A DNA stretch of 64,000 nt. Origin: Oreocharis arfaki. Taxonomy: Eukaryota > Chordata > Aves > Passeriformes > Paramythiidae. The translations under genes were made by a program, and so were the position numbers. Positions within the stretch are counted from its first letter, which is position 1, and each line of letters starts with the position of its first letter. The stretch lies in the NCBI GenBank assembly GCA_013398015.1, contig VZRR01012433.1, forward strand, positions 224,402 through 288,401, read 5' to 3'. Under the pieces are notes generated by a model that did not search any database, had not been told where the DNA came from, and saw only the letters and a program-made list of their open reading frames with translations. Shown here piece after piece: positions 27,617 through 40,100 of this stretch.

Positions 27617-27659
27617 GGGGGGAGATGGCCTGGGTGACAACTAGGGTTCTGAGAGGTAA

Positions 27660-27800
27660 AAACACCTCAGTGAAGAAGTGTTTGGACAGTACTCTCAGGC
27701 ACATGGTGTGATTCTTGGGGATGGTCCTCTGCAGGGCCAGGAGCTGGATTTGATGATACTTGTGGGTCTCTTCCAACTCAGCGTATTCTGTGATTCTTTA
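27660..27800 (+). mobile_element. CR1 LINE 3' tail fragment
   Basis: The sense strand shows 'gaagaagtgtttggacag', 'ctctcaggcacatggtgtga', 'gggccaggagctgga' and a terminal 'tattctgtgattcttt'. This is the final 140 bp or so of CR1, including the end of the tail repeat. The left edge lies near the N gap and may be clipped by it. Confidence 0.87.
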
Positions 27801-27939
27801 AGACTGTGCTGGATTCGAAGCTGTGCTCTGGTGGTGACTCGGGGTAAAATACATCTGAAACTCATCTTTCTATCGGCTCCATTACGGAGTTTGATGCATT
27901 TGTGCTCACCTGGCATGGGGTGAGCCTTCCGCTCAGGCT

Positions 27940-28870
27940 TGCCAGCCTTGTGAGATCGCGGCTTCCCCGGCTCTGGGCTGCGGTGTGCGTGTGTAGGTTT
28001 TGGCACCGAGACCCGTGGCTGCTGCGGGGAGATCTGGTGCTCCCCGTCCCCCCTTGAGCGGGTTCGAGGGGCGCCTCGCAGGGACAGCGCTGCCGCCCGC
28101 TCCCTCCCACGGGCATCTCGGGGCTGCCACGGGCTTCCCTCAGGGCGGACACTTGAGGCGCGGTGCCCGCTGCTGCCCGGGCTCCGGGAGGCGCGGGGGG
28201 CGCCGTCCCCCGCACACGGCGGTGACAGCGGCGGGTCCGCCCCGTCGGGGGCGTCTCCGCGGCGGCGCGGGGCCACCTCCCCATCCCCGCCCCCTGCCTC
28301 CCCAGTCGCGGCGGCGGCTGGACGGGCGCGGAGCGGAGCGAGTGCGTCCGCGCTGTCAGCCCGCCCCGTCCCGTCCTGAGCCGACCCGAGCGGGCAGCGC
28401 TGGGGGGGAGTCGCCGCNGGGGCAGGGGGCTCCCGGCGAAGGGAGGCTGCTGGCGGCAGCGCTGCACGGGGCGCGGGCAGGCTGGCACGGGTGGGTGTGC
28501 ACAGATGCCTTGGCACGGGCGCGTTTGGCTTGGCAGCGGGTGTTCCCTTCTTGCGGAGGGATGGATGCGTGTGCGGTGTGGGTGCCTGTGCGCGGGGGGG
28601 TGTGCGCGGCCGTGCCTGCTCGCGGTGTGCCCCGCGAGTCGCACAGGTGCATTAGCGGGGGGGTTGCGGGGCTGGAACGGGGGAGTTCGCACGGGGCAGG
28701 GGGTCTGGCGGGGCCGGCCGGGACTCGCGGGGAAGGGGAGGCTCCCGATGGGGAGCCCTGCAAGCGCTGGCCGCAGTGCGCTTACTTCGTGGCTTAAAAT
28801 ACACGTAGAAAAGGGAGAGAAAGCCGCGGCGGTGGCGGTGTGTAACCCGCAGCGGAGCGCGGCCGCTGGA
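27940..28870. promoter_or_regulatory. EPHA5: CpG island, probable EPHA5 promoter / first-exon region
   Basis: This is the only strongly CpG-dense, GC-rich stretch in the window. It carries several Sp1-type GC boxes (gggcgg at 28143-28148; ccgccc at 28237-28242 and 28361-28366; ccccgccccc at 28285-28294). I see no convincing TATA box, which fits a CpG-type dispersed promoter. It lies about 14.4 kb upstream of the EPHA5 exon 2 on the same strand, so it is the natural candidate for the transcription start and 5' UTR; that link is inference. I searched both strands for a first exon ending in a signal peptide followed by ...SNE and a phase-1 donor and found none. The long frames here (265-276 codons on both strands) reflect the lack of stop codons in GC-rich DNA. 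Confidence 0.72.
28418..28418. other. Single undetermined base in the CpG island
   Basis: One N interrupts the most GC-rich part of the island, next to a G-run. The other single N in this window (63599) marks a faulty contig join, so this N may also be a join, possibly with lost sequence, rather than a simple ambiguous base. Confidence 0.9.
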
Positions 28871-31800
28871 GACGGATTTTTTTAATACCTTTGATCTCTG
28901 TGAGGCCAATGGCCAAAACCGTGCCCAGGCTTCTTGTCTAGCAGGGTGCTTCTAGTCTTTGAAATTGGACTGGTTTTTTTTCCTCCATGCGTGGTGTGGG
29001 CTCTGCTTGAGGCTTTCTAATATTTTTGGATCCACGGGCAGGCTGTAATGTGAAAGCAATGGGTGGAGAAGTTCAGCATCTGCAGGGGATGCCAGCGGCT
29101 TGAAGCAGGCTGGCGTCGTGATGCACTGTAATTATTTGTGAAACTCCTCTAGAAGGAGGAGGAGATATGCAGGGGTTGGTAAAGGAAAACCGTACCAGAA
29201 TTTCAAAGATGTGGCCTGGGGTAACCAGCTAGCTGTAATTTATTTTCGAGAGCGAGAATAATGTGAATCGCAGTTTTCCTAAAAGAAAAAAAAAGTGCAG
29301 AGGAAGGGGGAAATACTGTTCTTCCGTGTACAAAAATATCAAATGTTCAGGGAGTGCATCGGTTTGGGAGATGATTGAAATGGTTTGGCTTTGCCTCGGT
29401 TAGATAACGGTGGGCCCAATCCTTCTGCCCCCATGCAATTTCAGATGATTTCACCCATGGGAGCAATGCTGTTGAGGTGGTGTGGCTGATTTAGAAGGGC
29501 TTTCCCTGTTACTCACCTTCCTTTTAGGAAGCATGCTGTCCTGTGTGAGCCAGTCTGCCACGACACGGTGCTGAGCGACCAACAGATGCTGCGAGCCCCG
29601 TCTCAGTCATCCTTGCCAGTTCTCGGAAAATCTGGATATACTGACTGAGTCAACGGGACCATTTGCCGAGCACAGAGGTGTCTCTGCGTGAACAGGCAGC
29701 TGCAGAATAGGACTTTTACACGATAGGAAACTACTGGAAAGGATTAATGAAGCTGACTAGCAAATGGGTTTAGTGGCATCTTTACAGGGAGGTTGTAGGG
29801 GAATATTACAGTAATGATGAGCAGCGTGAGCGCTTGCTTCACGATGTCTCTGCTGCTACTTTTCTGGCTGCTGCTCTCTAATTTCCATCTCTTCAGTGAA
29901 TGCAAAGCTAAAAGGCTGCTGCTAGGAGGGGTCTGACTGTGGACCTGAACTTTATTCAATCAGTGCTGTCCTTCGCTGCGAGGAGATTTATTTGTAAACA
30001 AGCATTATTTGACAAGTGCTTCTCGCAGCGTGTCTCCTTTTCCGATTGCTACGGAACAGCTCCGAGCCTGGGAATGGCTCACCGTGCAGTCCGTGGAGCC
30101 CAGTGCATGAGAAACCTCGGATGCTGAAGCCCACCTGCCTGGCTGCGTGCGAGCTGGCACTTGTCACCCGTGTGGGCTTGGAAAGTTCATTTGGCTGCTT
30201 CTGGGCTCTGATGAGAGAGCTTCTCCCCCAGGGTTAGTTGCTTTGCTGGTTGGGAACTTTACTTTTGGTGAGGTGGAGGTAGCCATCTTAGACTGGTGAA
30301 TAATGTTTTCAAAAGTTGGTTTTCTGGGTTTATTTTTTATTTATTAGCACTCATCCTACTCAGCGTGGTTAAACAGCTGGCCAATACCCTGTGCTGTGTA
30401 GGCATGTAGCACATAAGTAGTTGCATAGATGATGACAAATTCTCAGAATCATTTTTTTTCTTTACCCCTGCATCATGTTTTTTGTTTCTCTGAATCATAC
30501 TGTAATCCACAGTGACTTCATGGGGTAAAACACATGCAGTTAACAATTCACAGTACGTGATGTTCTATTTTGCCCCCTAGTGCAGGGAACTTAGGGGAAA
30601 ATGCTGTCAAAATCTAGGTTATGATTTGGAGGGGGGAAAAAGTAAATTCATTGTTTTAGTTCCGTATCATGGCAATAGCTTTTTGTATGGGCAGCTGAGT
30701 TTCAGAAGCTCCTGCCATTTTTATGGAGAAGTATTGAGTGCCCAACCTGTATCGCAAATGTGGTCACCTTCATCGATATCTACAATAATGGATTGAAGGA
30801 TATACATTGGGAAAAATGAATTAAATTTTCTTCAGCCTTTCCGGTAACAGCAAAATAAAACAGATTTTTTTTTTAATTCCCTTTCCTCAGTTTGTACGTT
30901 AAAAGCAAAACACGTAGTGAAAGATGAAGGCTCAATGCTACTTGATGCATTTTCAAATGCTGTTTAGCCATTATTTTTAACTCTTTAGCAGACTTCCTTG
31001 TTTAAACCAGATATTTGCTTTTTTCTTTGAGTAATGTCACAAATTTGGAAATTAGTCCAAATGAAAATATTCCGAAGAGTACCCTGAAAGTATAGCACAG
31101 TTTTGTGAAGTGCTGGTATTCCAGAAGTGCGTTATTGCTTTAAAATGCGTTTCCTATGATAATAGGGTGCGAGAGGCAGCCCTTCAATATGCAGCTGGGC
31201 TTCCTGCACTGCCTTTGGTTCTAAAATGCACATGTTTTAAATCTTTCTGTTGTAAGTACTAAGGTTTGGGAAGTGGCTTATATAAATTATTTATGTGAAA
31301 CACAATGAATGACGGATTTGTTTGAAGACTCTCCCCTTCACCCTAAACTATATGATTTGTTACACATCGCCTGTGGATTTGAAGTGGTTTGCAGATCACA
31401 TTTGGTCGTCACTTAGATGACCTTAAAAAGTCTCATGTGGGCAAATTATTAAAATAATGGAATGCGTTATATCTGATTGCTTGTAACAAAGTAGTTCCAC
31501 GACATATTTGCATAATTGTAATTAAATACGAAGTATATTTCATTTTAGGGCTTTTCAGCTGAAGTGCTGATGAGGCAGTGCTTAACAATGAAGTGTACTG
31601 TTAAGCAAATCAAAAGAAATGCAGTTTGAAGGAATGACATTGACTTAAATAGACAAAGGTGAGAAAGACAAAATAGGTCTTTGGAATGTGTTGTATTTGT
31701 TTTAAGACTAGAAGGATATTATCTTTTTTTTACGGACTCCTGCATTTGGTCCTTTCCATCTTAATTCTTTCAGGGTTTTTTGAAGCTAGCTTTATCTCAA

Positions 31801-34800
31801 TGTATCTTTTTTTAATTTGAATGAATGGATAAATGAGTGCAATTAAAGGGGTGGGTCTGGTGCTGGCAAAAATAAAGGAAGGTTGTGATTTGCAAATTAT
31901 TCATGCCAGAGCCTGAAATGAGCCTACCTGTTCTCAGTGTGTTGACTTGTGTGTGTATGTGTTGTCTCTTAGTGGTGTATAATTTCTGTGTCATGGCACA
32001 CTGGATAAATGCATATTTAGCTATAACTTCACAATGTTTATCTTTAATTAGTGAATTAAGCCTTTTTCAGGAAGTTGGGGGGGTTTTTGTGCAGTAGAAG
32101 CAGGTGTGAAAATAGTTGTAATTTTCATATCAATGTATTTTAATTAGTCTAATGCTTCAGATAAAAATGCACACGATCAGAACATTCTGCTTATTAGGTT
32201 GCACTTAGTAGCTTTGGCTTAGTGTGTCATGCATGCACACGGCTGTAGCATTTTGTATAATTCTGTAGGTTTTGAATGCTGCATGCATATGCCTTGTGTA
32301 TGCAGAGCAGGTAAGTCTGGACACATATCAGTGTGCTCACAGCGCCTTAAGGAGGCTTTAAGGAGTTATCAGTTCTGTATTTGGTGTATTGGAATGGTTC
32401 CCTGTGTGCTTTCCAGCAGAGCACAGCCTCAGTGCCGTGTGTTTATTTTACTCACTGGAGTAGGTCCCATTAACTTTTAAATTTACTGCAGTGGAATTAG
32501 TGGTATGAGGAAGGACAGCTCATGTCTAATGGTCTTTTTGGGATCTGTCTGATGTGTGATTTATGGCTTTTCAAGAGGTTTAGAGTGACTCAGTCATGGC
32601 TTTAAAATGGTACTACTATCCTTTTGACAGTAAAACAACATTTGAAACTCAGCACTTTTAAGTGTATGACTAAAAGCATTGCTGCCTAATGACACATTTT
32701 AAAAAAGGGGAATAAACAATAGCAAAGATCGACTCCAAGATAGTGCCTGTTTCCTTTCAAAGCTTATCTTTAGAATTGTGATAAATAGTAGAAAACAAGC
32801 AAACTGTCTTAAACAGTAACTGGCTGCTTATAATATGGTAAATGTTGATGCTGTAATTTGACGTATAAAGCAGCTGTTTGCACATCAATATACAGAGGGG
32901 TAAACTGGCAGCTACCATGGGAGGAAGGGAAGTTAGTGGGCTTGTGTGACAGGTTCTTCCCTCTCCACTCCATTACCTCCCTTTTTAGCTCCAGGATGCA
33001 GTCCATTTCTATGTCTGCTGTTCTCTTTTTGCTAAATAAGAGAACAAAATCTTGCCCGTGGTGAAATGTATATTCTTTGCACTAAAAAATACAGGGCTTT
33101 TTGCAGCGGGCTGGAGGGAGGCACAGGTGGTGAGCTGAGAGCAGGATTTCATAAAATCTGGCAGAAATGAAAAAGGTGGGACAGTTTATGATGGGGTGCC
33201 CTGTGCTCTGATCCTGCTGGTTTTATGCTTTGTTGTTCCAAGGTTTTCCATGCTGCTTCTGCAGGCATCCTGATGTCCAGCAAGTGCAGAGCCCTTGACC
33301 TGAGAAAGTCCAGCTGAATTAGCTCAGCTGAGTGATGGTGTTGGTCCCTGTTGGCTTTAGGGTCTTGAGCAAACATGGGCCTGTTAGATCTCCCAGTCTT
33401 TCTGATTTGGATCTACATTTCTAGTGGTCCATTCCTGTGAGTGTGAACGTATGCATATGCTTGAGTAGAGATGAGCTTTAAACATTGCTCAAGGATGTCA
33501 GGTAAATGAAACCCTGCCCCAAAATAAAAAGAAAACAAACTCTTTTTGCAATTTAAAAAAATATTCTCACTTCCTCTTTGGAAATAAATTGAAATCTGTA
33601 TGTGGAATAAGGGTGAGATGAGAGAAACCCCAAACGCACACTGGTTGGTCACTTCATAGAAGCACTGAAATTCTTATTTAAGTGCTTGCTTCCATGGAGG
33701 AAAGAATATTCACTCAGCTCTTCAGTAGATACTCAACCTACTACTGTCCATTAAAAAGGTTAGAAAAGAAGTTGTTCTTCTAGTAAAACATCTAAATACA
33801 GAATTGAAATCTGTCACAAGTGTACCTTTCTCAGTGACCATAAGTGCTGCTGAGAGATGAGGCCTCATTTCAACCAGGATGGACTTGAACTAGGTATTTT
33901 TCTTTACTCACAGAATGTTGCAGAAATACTGTGTTCATCATTGCATTAGAATGAACGAATTTTTTGTAACTTTCTCTTCACTAAACTGATTTTCTTTGAT
34001 CTATGCTAGAAGAATTGCTGTGTATTTAAAAAGCTAGTAGAGAATTCTTTTTTCCTTTGAAAATATATTTTATTCTTAAGATACGCCTGTTTTTTGCCAC
34101 AGGCAGAATTGAGAGCTGGATTGTCCTTTGTGTTCATGTTGTGCCTGTCCCTCACTCTGCTCTGTGACTAGCTGGACATCGAGGTGACGGGTGAAAGCAT
34201 TTGCTGCCCCAGTTGCCTTCACAGCCAGCTATATTGGCAAACCTGAGCTCTGGCCTTCAGTAGCTTAGTTCTCTCTAGGGATTTGTTACCCTTTTAGTTG
34301 TCTCTTTGACCTGTTATATCTCTTACAGTCTCAGTTTTGGTATTTGCTATGGCTTTGGTCAGTGCATTATCTGAACCTCTCCGAAGGTTTAATGCGCTTA
34401 TCCTCTTGGAGGTGGAAAGCAATTATCCCTGTCTCCTGCAAGGAAGCTGGTCCAGAGCTGACAGTCAGGAGGAGATAGAAGCACCGTGATTCACAGCACC
34501 TGACTTGCTGCTGGGTGTGGTAGGCGATGGGTGGGTGGCTGGCTGTTTGCAGAGGTGCAGCAGAGGTATTGCCTGCTGTGGACAAGGGTGCTGGGAGCTG
34601 CTGGCTGCCCTGGGCTGTGTGCATGAGCAGAGCCTTCCTGCTTCTGCTTTGCAAAAAGGGCTGAAGATGTTTTGGGCCAGAATAATTGCCATGGGAACTG
34701 TGCATGCTGTTTCACTGGGGGTGGTGTTGGTGGGAAAACACCCTCCGTATCTCCCCCTCTTCCCTGGTATTTGGGTTGTGCAGCAGGTATGTTAGGAGGA

Positions 34801-37099
34801 CTCTGACCAAGTAGAGCTGCTCAGGTGACCACTGGCTGGAAGGATGAGAGATGCCTCCTGGAGAAGGTGATACAGCATTACTGTGACAGATCTGGGAATA
34901 CCCCAGTGAGCTGATCTGACATCCCTGAGGAAGAGGGTGATTCCTGCCCCTTGTCTTCCCGGTGGCAAGCTCCTGAGCATCAGTTCAGCAAACTGTGCCT
35001 TGGGGGTGTGCGGGGAGAACAAACAGTACCCTGCAGAAGCTGAGAGCTCCTAGGTTTAGGTGGTTGTGTAGCAGGTATTGAACCTGTAGGAGAGGGGATA
35101 GAACCCTGGGCTTGCAGGCTTTCATGTCATTTTGGCGCAGGGGGCAGTATTGAAGTGTTTTGCCAAGGTGTTAATTACTGGGTTCTCTAACCTGGATCAC
35201 TTCATGTTAGAAAGAGATCAGAACAACCAGTCTGAACTTTGGAATTCCCAAAGGGGATAGAGGAACACCTGAGAGGAAATTGATTATTCAGCATCTGCAA
35301 TGAGCATTTCTTCATGCTTCTGAGTGGATTTGTGGATCACTTCTTAAACTGTTTTGCATGTCCCAAAACAGTGAAACTACTTGGGGAAATTATTTGCATA
35401 CTTGCTTTTGTAAGATAATTTCTAAAAAAAAAAACCCAGTCATTTTGGCTTATCCATCTTTGCTTTACTAATACTCACAAGCAATTTCTTACTAAAATGT
35501 GTTGACAATGTGCTGTTCCCACTAGCAACCTCCACCCTCTTCCCTCAACAGAAATAGAAGGCATAAACTGTCAACCCCCCTGAAAAGCCAATAGATCATT
35601 TTAAACATTTTTTTTCTCCCAAATGCTTGCTAAGCATTATGTCAGTTCCTTTTATATTCTGCTTGAACGAATTCAGTGGCAAAAGAGTAGTCATTATTGT
35701 CAACAGGAAGGCTTTATTGGTGGTGGACAGTGAGGTCTTGCAAGTCCACTGGTAGTGAAAGCTGATGGCCTTGACAGGTCTGGATGTGTCTGTGCCAAGT
35801 TTCTTCAGTTTGGTTGCATGCATAACAGAATTTGATCTCCATGTCTTTTAGGACACCTTTTAGGAACAGAGACCATATTGCTTTTAGTTGTTAATTTAGG
35901 GCAGAAGGTAAGATTTCATCTCAGCCCTGCTAGCAGGTGTTTGCACTGAGAAACTGTTGGGGTGCTAACGTTGGGCTTGACTTTGTGTGTGCTTAAGAAG
36001 GTGCTTGCTTTAAGCAGGGTCTTGAAGCAACTGCCTCCTTCAGTGGCTTGCAAATGCCTTGACAGTGGTTGAAGGCCCTGATCTGCAGGACAGCACTGGT
36101 ATTTTGTTTCTCTATGCAGGCTGGTTGTCAGGTTGCAGGTGCTGGTTGTGTGTTGCATTCAGTGGAAGCTTCTTTTTCTTTCTTAGTGGTAAAGTGATAC
36201 TTGCCCAGATGGTTACCAAAAAAATCAGTGCTGCAGCCAGCTCAGAAATCTGCTGTTGTGTTGGTACAGTCTTGTTTCCAGTGAATTTTATGAGTGAGAA
36301 AGAAGAATTTTCCTGGCTTTCTTCAGAGTGAATAAACCCTTTTCAGTTAAATGGTGAATTTGGTGTGAAATAAGAGTGTTTACTATTAAAGAAAAGCAAA
36401 CCATACTGGAGTTCTTATGTTTCCAGGCACTTTGGTGTCAAGCTAATCCAACCACTTCTGCCTTTTAAGTGATGTATGGTGGGAGGAACAAATATCTGCC
36501 TCTTGTTTTGACTGGAAATCTTTGTAAGGAAAAAATTGGCAGTTTTCTGGTTGTTTTAGTGGGTCTGGTTATCGAAGTGAGCTTTGAGTCTCACTTTCTG
36601 GTCCTGCAGCTGGTTCTGTGCCTGTGGGGGGAAATGCAGCCAACCTGAAGAACTTTGTCAAAGGGCAATATCATTTCCTTGTAAACAGTGTGTTCAAGCA
36701 AATTACAGATGTAATGCAGAAATTACTGGATAAAATTCTCTAGTTGATGTTGTGATTGCAGTTGTCCATCTGGCCTTAAAAACCTATGAATCTGTGATGC
36801 AGATTCAAGTGTTTTGGCTCTTGCTATAAAAGGGAATCATCATAACTTGGATCAGAAGGAAGCCAACATAATAAAATATAAATCTGCAGTTAATATTAGT
36901 TTGCAAGTTCATTAAGTAGGGTATACTTTCCTCCTCCAGTGGGCTATAAATAATAGGTTCTGCTATAGCTTGCACTCTGATGTAGCTTGTTTCCACTGAT
37001 GGAAATATTTCAGAGGTTCTTGCCTTTGTGTGTTTTGTCCCTCCTCAGTGTAGCTAATTAATTCAAGGCATCTGCTCCCTGATGACCTTGATTTCTTTC

Positions 37100-37131
37100 A
37101 AGAGGTTGTTTTTCTTTTTTTTTTTTTTTTC
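37100..37131. repeat. Poly-T tract
   Basis: T-run interrupted by single C bases. It could resemble a polypyrimidine tract, but the downstream sequence lacks a convincing exon. Confidence 0.8.
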
Positions 37132-40100
37132 CATTTGTTTTTGCTTTCTTGGGGTATTTTTGACTGTCACTTGTTGGAGTACCTTGGATAGATACTTTTT
37201 AGAGAAACAGTTGGCACAACAGGGAAAAGAGTTGGAAAATGAATGGCAACAATACTGCAGTAAAAGCAGTGAAGATTTATGAAGCAGGAAAACTTTGACT
37301 CATGATGATGATGAAGATTCCTCTGCAGTCCATGTGTCTTGGTAGTGCTGTGACCCCTGGAAGTACTGGAGGAAGGATGGGGATGTATGCATTGCAAGGA
37401 GAAACCAGCTCCGTTAATGACGGTGTGTTGGCAGCTATGTGCCTTCCTTTGGGTAGAAGGAAAGAGGAGAGTAAAGGCGTGAAGCTTGGTGGAAAGCCTC
37501 TGATGCCATTCAGGAGACCTTCTGATGAAGTGCAAAGTGCTCTGTCACATCTTGTCCTGCACCTTGACCCCTGTGCAGCAGAGTGTTTCACCTCGTGCTT
37601 AATTGTCAGTGTGTGAGTGTTCCTGTGAGAGGTTTCTCGCAAGTCCTTTAAATGTCGTTGTTCCCACAAGGTGTGAGTGTTGGGTCAGAGCAGGGGCTAC
37701 CTGGATAGCAGGCCGCCCATGAAAATGTTGGAGCTACATCATGTCCTGTAGAGTGTGTGCTGAGGGGCCAGGAGCTGCAGGAGGAGCCTGGAGGAGGATT
37801 TAGGAGCGTGACTACCCCTTCTTTCATAACGGACTTCAGCTTCAGGCTACCCAAAATAATGTTCAGATTCCTGTTCAGTTTGTAACAAGTTTATTAAAGC
37901 AGAGTTTTCTTTCAGTTGTTAAAAACAAAACATTTTTATTTAAGTGTTGTTGTTTAGAAATATGCTACTTCACAAATCGTATGATGTTTTGAAATGTTTA
38001 TGTAGGCTTTAAGGAAGGTTTCTGTATTTCTGTTTGTTTTGTGATGGAAGCTGGTTTCATAGGGTCAAAGAGGATTTTCTTTCCCTCCTCATTTAGGTGT
38101 ACTTCAGAGAAATAATAAAAAAATAGAGATTCTATGGCTTTACAGCTTCATGATATAAATTCCATTAGCTTTTGCTATCCTGACTGTTTTGCCTGTTCTG
38201 GAGCTCCTAGTTAGGATAGACTTTGGTAGAGGATAACCTATGCCAAACCTCAGTTTGCAAATGGTGCTGCTGAAGAGCAGGATTGCTCTAGTGTATGATT
38301 TATTGGAAATCAGCTCAAAGGCCACTGCAACTCGGAAGAATTCAGTTTTTGTATGCCTACAGAGATTTTGCCCTGGTGTAAGCAATGAAGGATTTTCTGG
38401 AAGATCTTTAGATACTGAAATGGCAGGAGGATGTGTAGCTGGTAAGAGCTGAAGTACCCAGTGTTCTAGACTGCTGGTGGAGTATTTTTGGTTTTAACTC
38501 TTTTTTTTTTCCCATTTGAAATTGGAGTGAAGAAAAAAGGTGCTCCAGATGATCCTGCTTCAGCCCAGAGCCAGAGGAGCCATCTCACTTCAGTAGTGTG
38601 ATCAAAACAATCCATGAATCGGTGGCTTCTACTTCAGGCATTATACCATCAGTCCTGCTTTCTCCTGAGCAAGCTACTGCTGCCACATGTTTTAGGTGGC
38701 TGTGCCAGGTGGGGAGCTCTGCTGTGCTGTGGCATGTTGGTTTAGGTCAATGTTGAATGCTGTCAGCCCTGGCATTTCATGTGCTTCCTCCCAGCCATGG
38801 TCCTGGTGTAGCCATGGTGAAGCTGCTGAATGCCAGTTGTATGAACCTGACAAGGACATTTGAGTAAAAAGCTGAATCCAGGCTTCCTGATAGAGATTCC
38901 CAAGTGAGAAACCACTATTAATTCACCAGCTAGAGTTCAGGGCGAAGGTTTAGATCACGTCTGTTTTTACTGTAACTTGATTGCTCACCTGTAGTAATCA
39001 GCCTGTCTGAGAACAAGAGTATATGCAAACTCCCCAGGCTATTATTCTGTATTAAAAAAAAAAAAAGGCTGTGGTATGACTTTAGACTTAATCATCATTT
39101 ATCCTACCCTGAAGGCATGGAAGTTAATGATGATATAGATCTGTGTGGTTTTGTGTTCCCCTTGACTGAGCATTAGAAATAATTAGGGCTTGTGGGATGG
39201 ATGCACTGATGGTGGAGATGAGCAAAAAATATTATATATTATCTTCCAAGTTTGCTGGCAAAGATACAGGTGCTAAGTGTGTGCTTATGGGGTCTGAGGT
39301 TTCTTGCTTGTTTGTTGAGATAAAGCTAGCTGGTGCTAAGGAGAAAGGAAGTGGGAATAAATGAGTTCTGTTATTTTGGAGCCTTTTAAGATTATGGGCT
39401 GAGCAGAGCTGCTGGTAATTTCTGAGGAGATTTTTTTTTTCAGCGGGGTTAGCTCCGCAGTATCCCAAGTGCTCCTGAGTACAGCTCTGGGTTATGCCTG
39501 TGGAGTAGGCAGTGTTGGGGTGAGTCCAGGAGTCACCAGCTACACAGGAGCTGGCACTAGACCTTTTGAAGTATGGAAGCCTTGCACACATAGCTGGAGG
39601 TGTTCCTGAGTTACCTCCTTTGGTGTCCGGATTGCTTGGATTACTTGGTTATTTAACAGCCACAGCCGAATACATGCTCACAGTCATCACAGGTTGAGTA
39701 GGGAAGAACTGGTACTATGCTCTGAAGATGACCTCTGGTCTCTTTCTGTGTCTTGCTGTGGGTTAAATGAAACACGATTTCAGATTTTTTTTATTTAGGT
39801 TCAAAAAAGCTTCATCTCTTTTCAAGTAGCTACATGGTGAATTTGGAAGCATTTGTTTGGAATGGTGGCAGCCCTTCTATAAAAGTCTCTACTAAAACGT
39901 TCTCTTCTGTTCCAGGTGTCTGTTTTACCTGCTGCTTGCCCACTGATTCTTCCCCAGCCTGGCCAACTAGCATTTTTTTTCATAAAAACCATTTCAGCAA
40001 AAATAGTGTTCCTGCCAGGCTGTGAGGTGGTGGGAAGAGAGGTGATGCTGAGCCTGTCTTGGCTCGTGTAGTGGGGCTGTGTTCCAGTGACCCCTCTGGC

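Noticed and set aside
28476..28492. Candidate EPHA5 exon 1 end at the donor-like gg|gtgggt
   Set aside because: The phase could fit, but the upstream codons do not read as a signal peptide ending in the SNE residues expected before exon 2.
28000..28797. 265-codon + strand frame and 276-codon minus-strand frame in the CpG island
   Set aside because: Both strands are open at once because GC-rich DNA lacks stop codons. The translations are Gly/Ala/Arg/Pro-rich with no domain, both pass through the undetermined base at 28418, and neither gives an Eph signal peptide.
32278..32304. Short hairpin (CTGCATGCA...GTGTATGCAG) as a microRNA precursor
   Set aside because: The stem is only about nine base pairs, too short for a precursor.
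37109..37281. Pyrimidine tract followed by a coding-like tail (LEKQLAQQGKELENEW) that could be an exon
   Set aside because: No AG acceptor sits in a sensible place after the tract, no donor or transcript evidence exists, and the frame is short enough to be chance.
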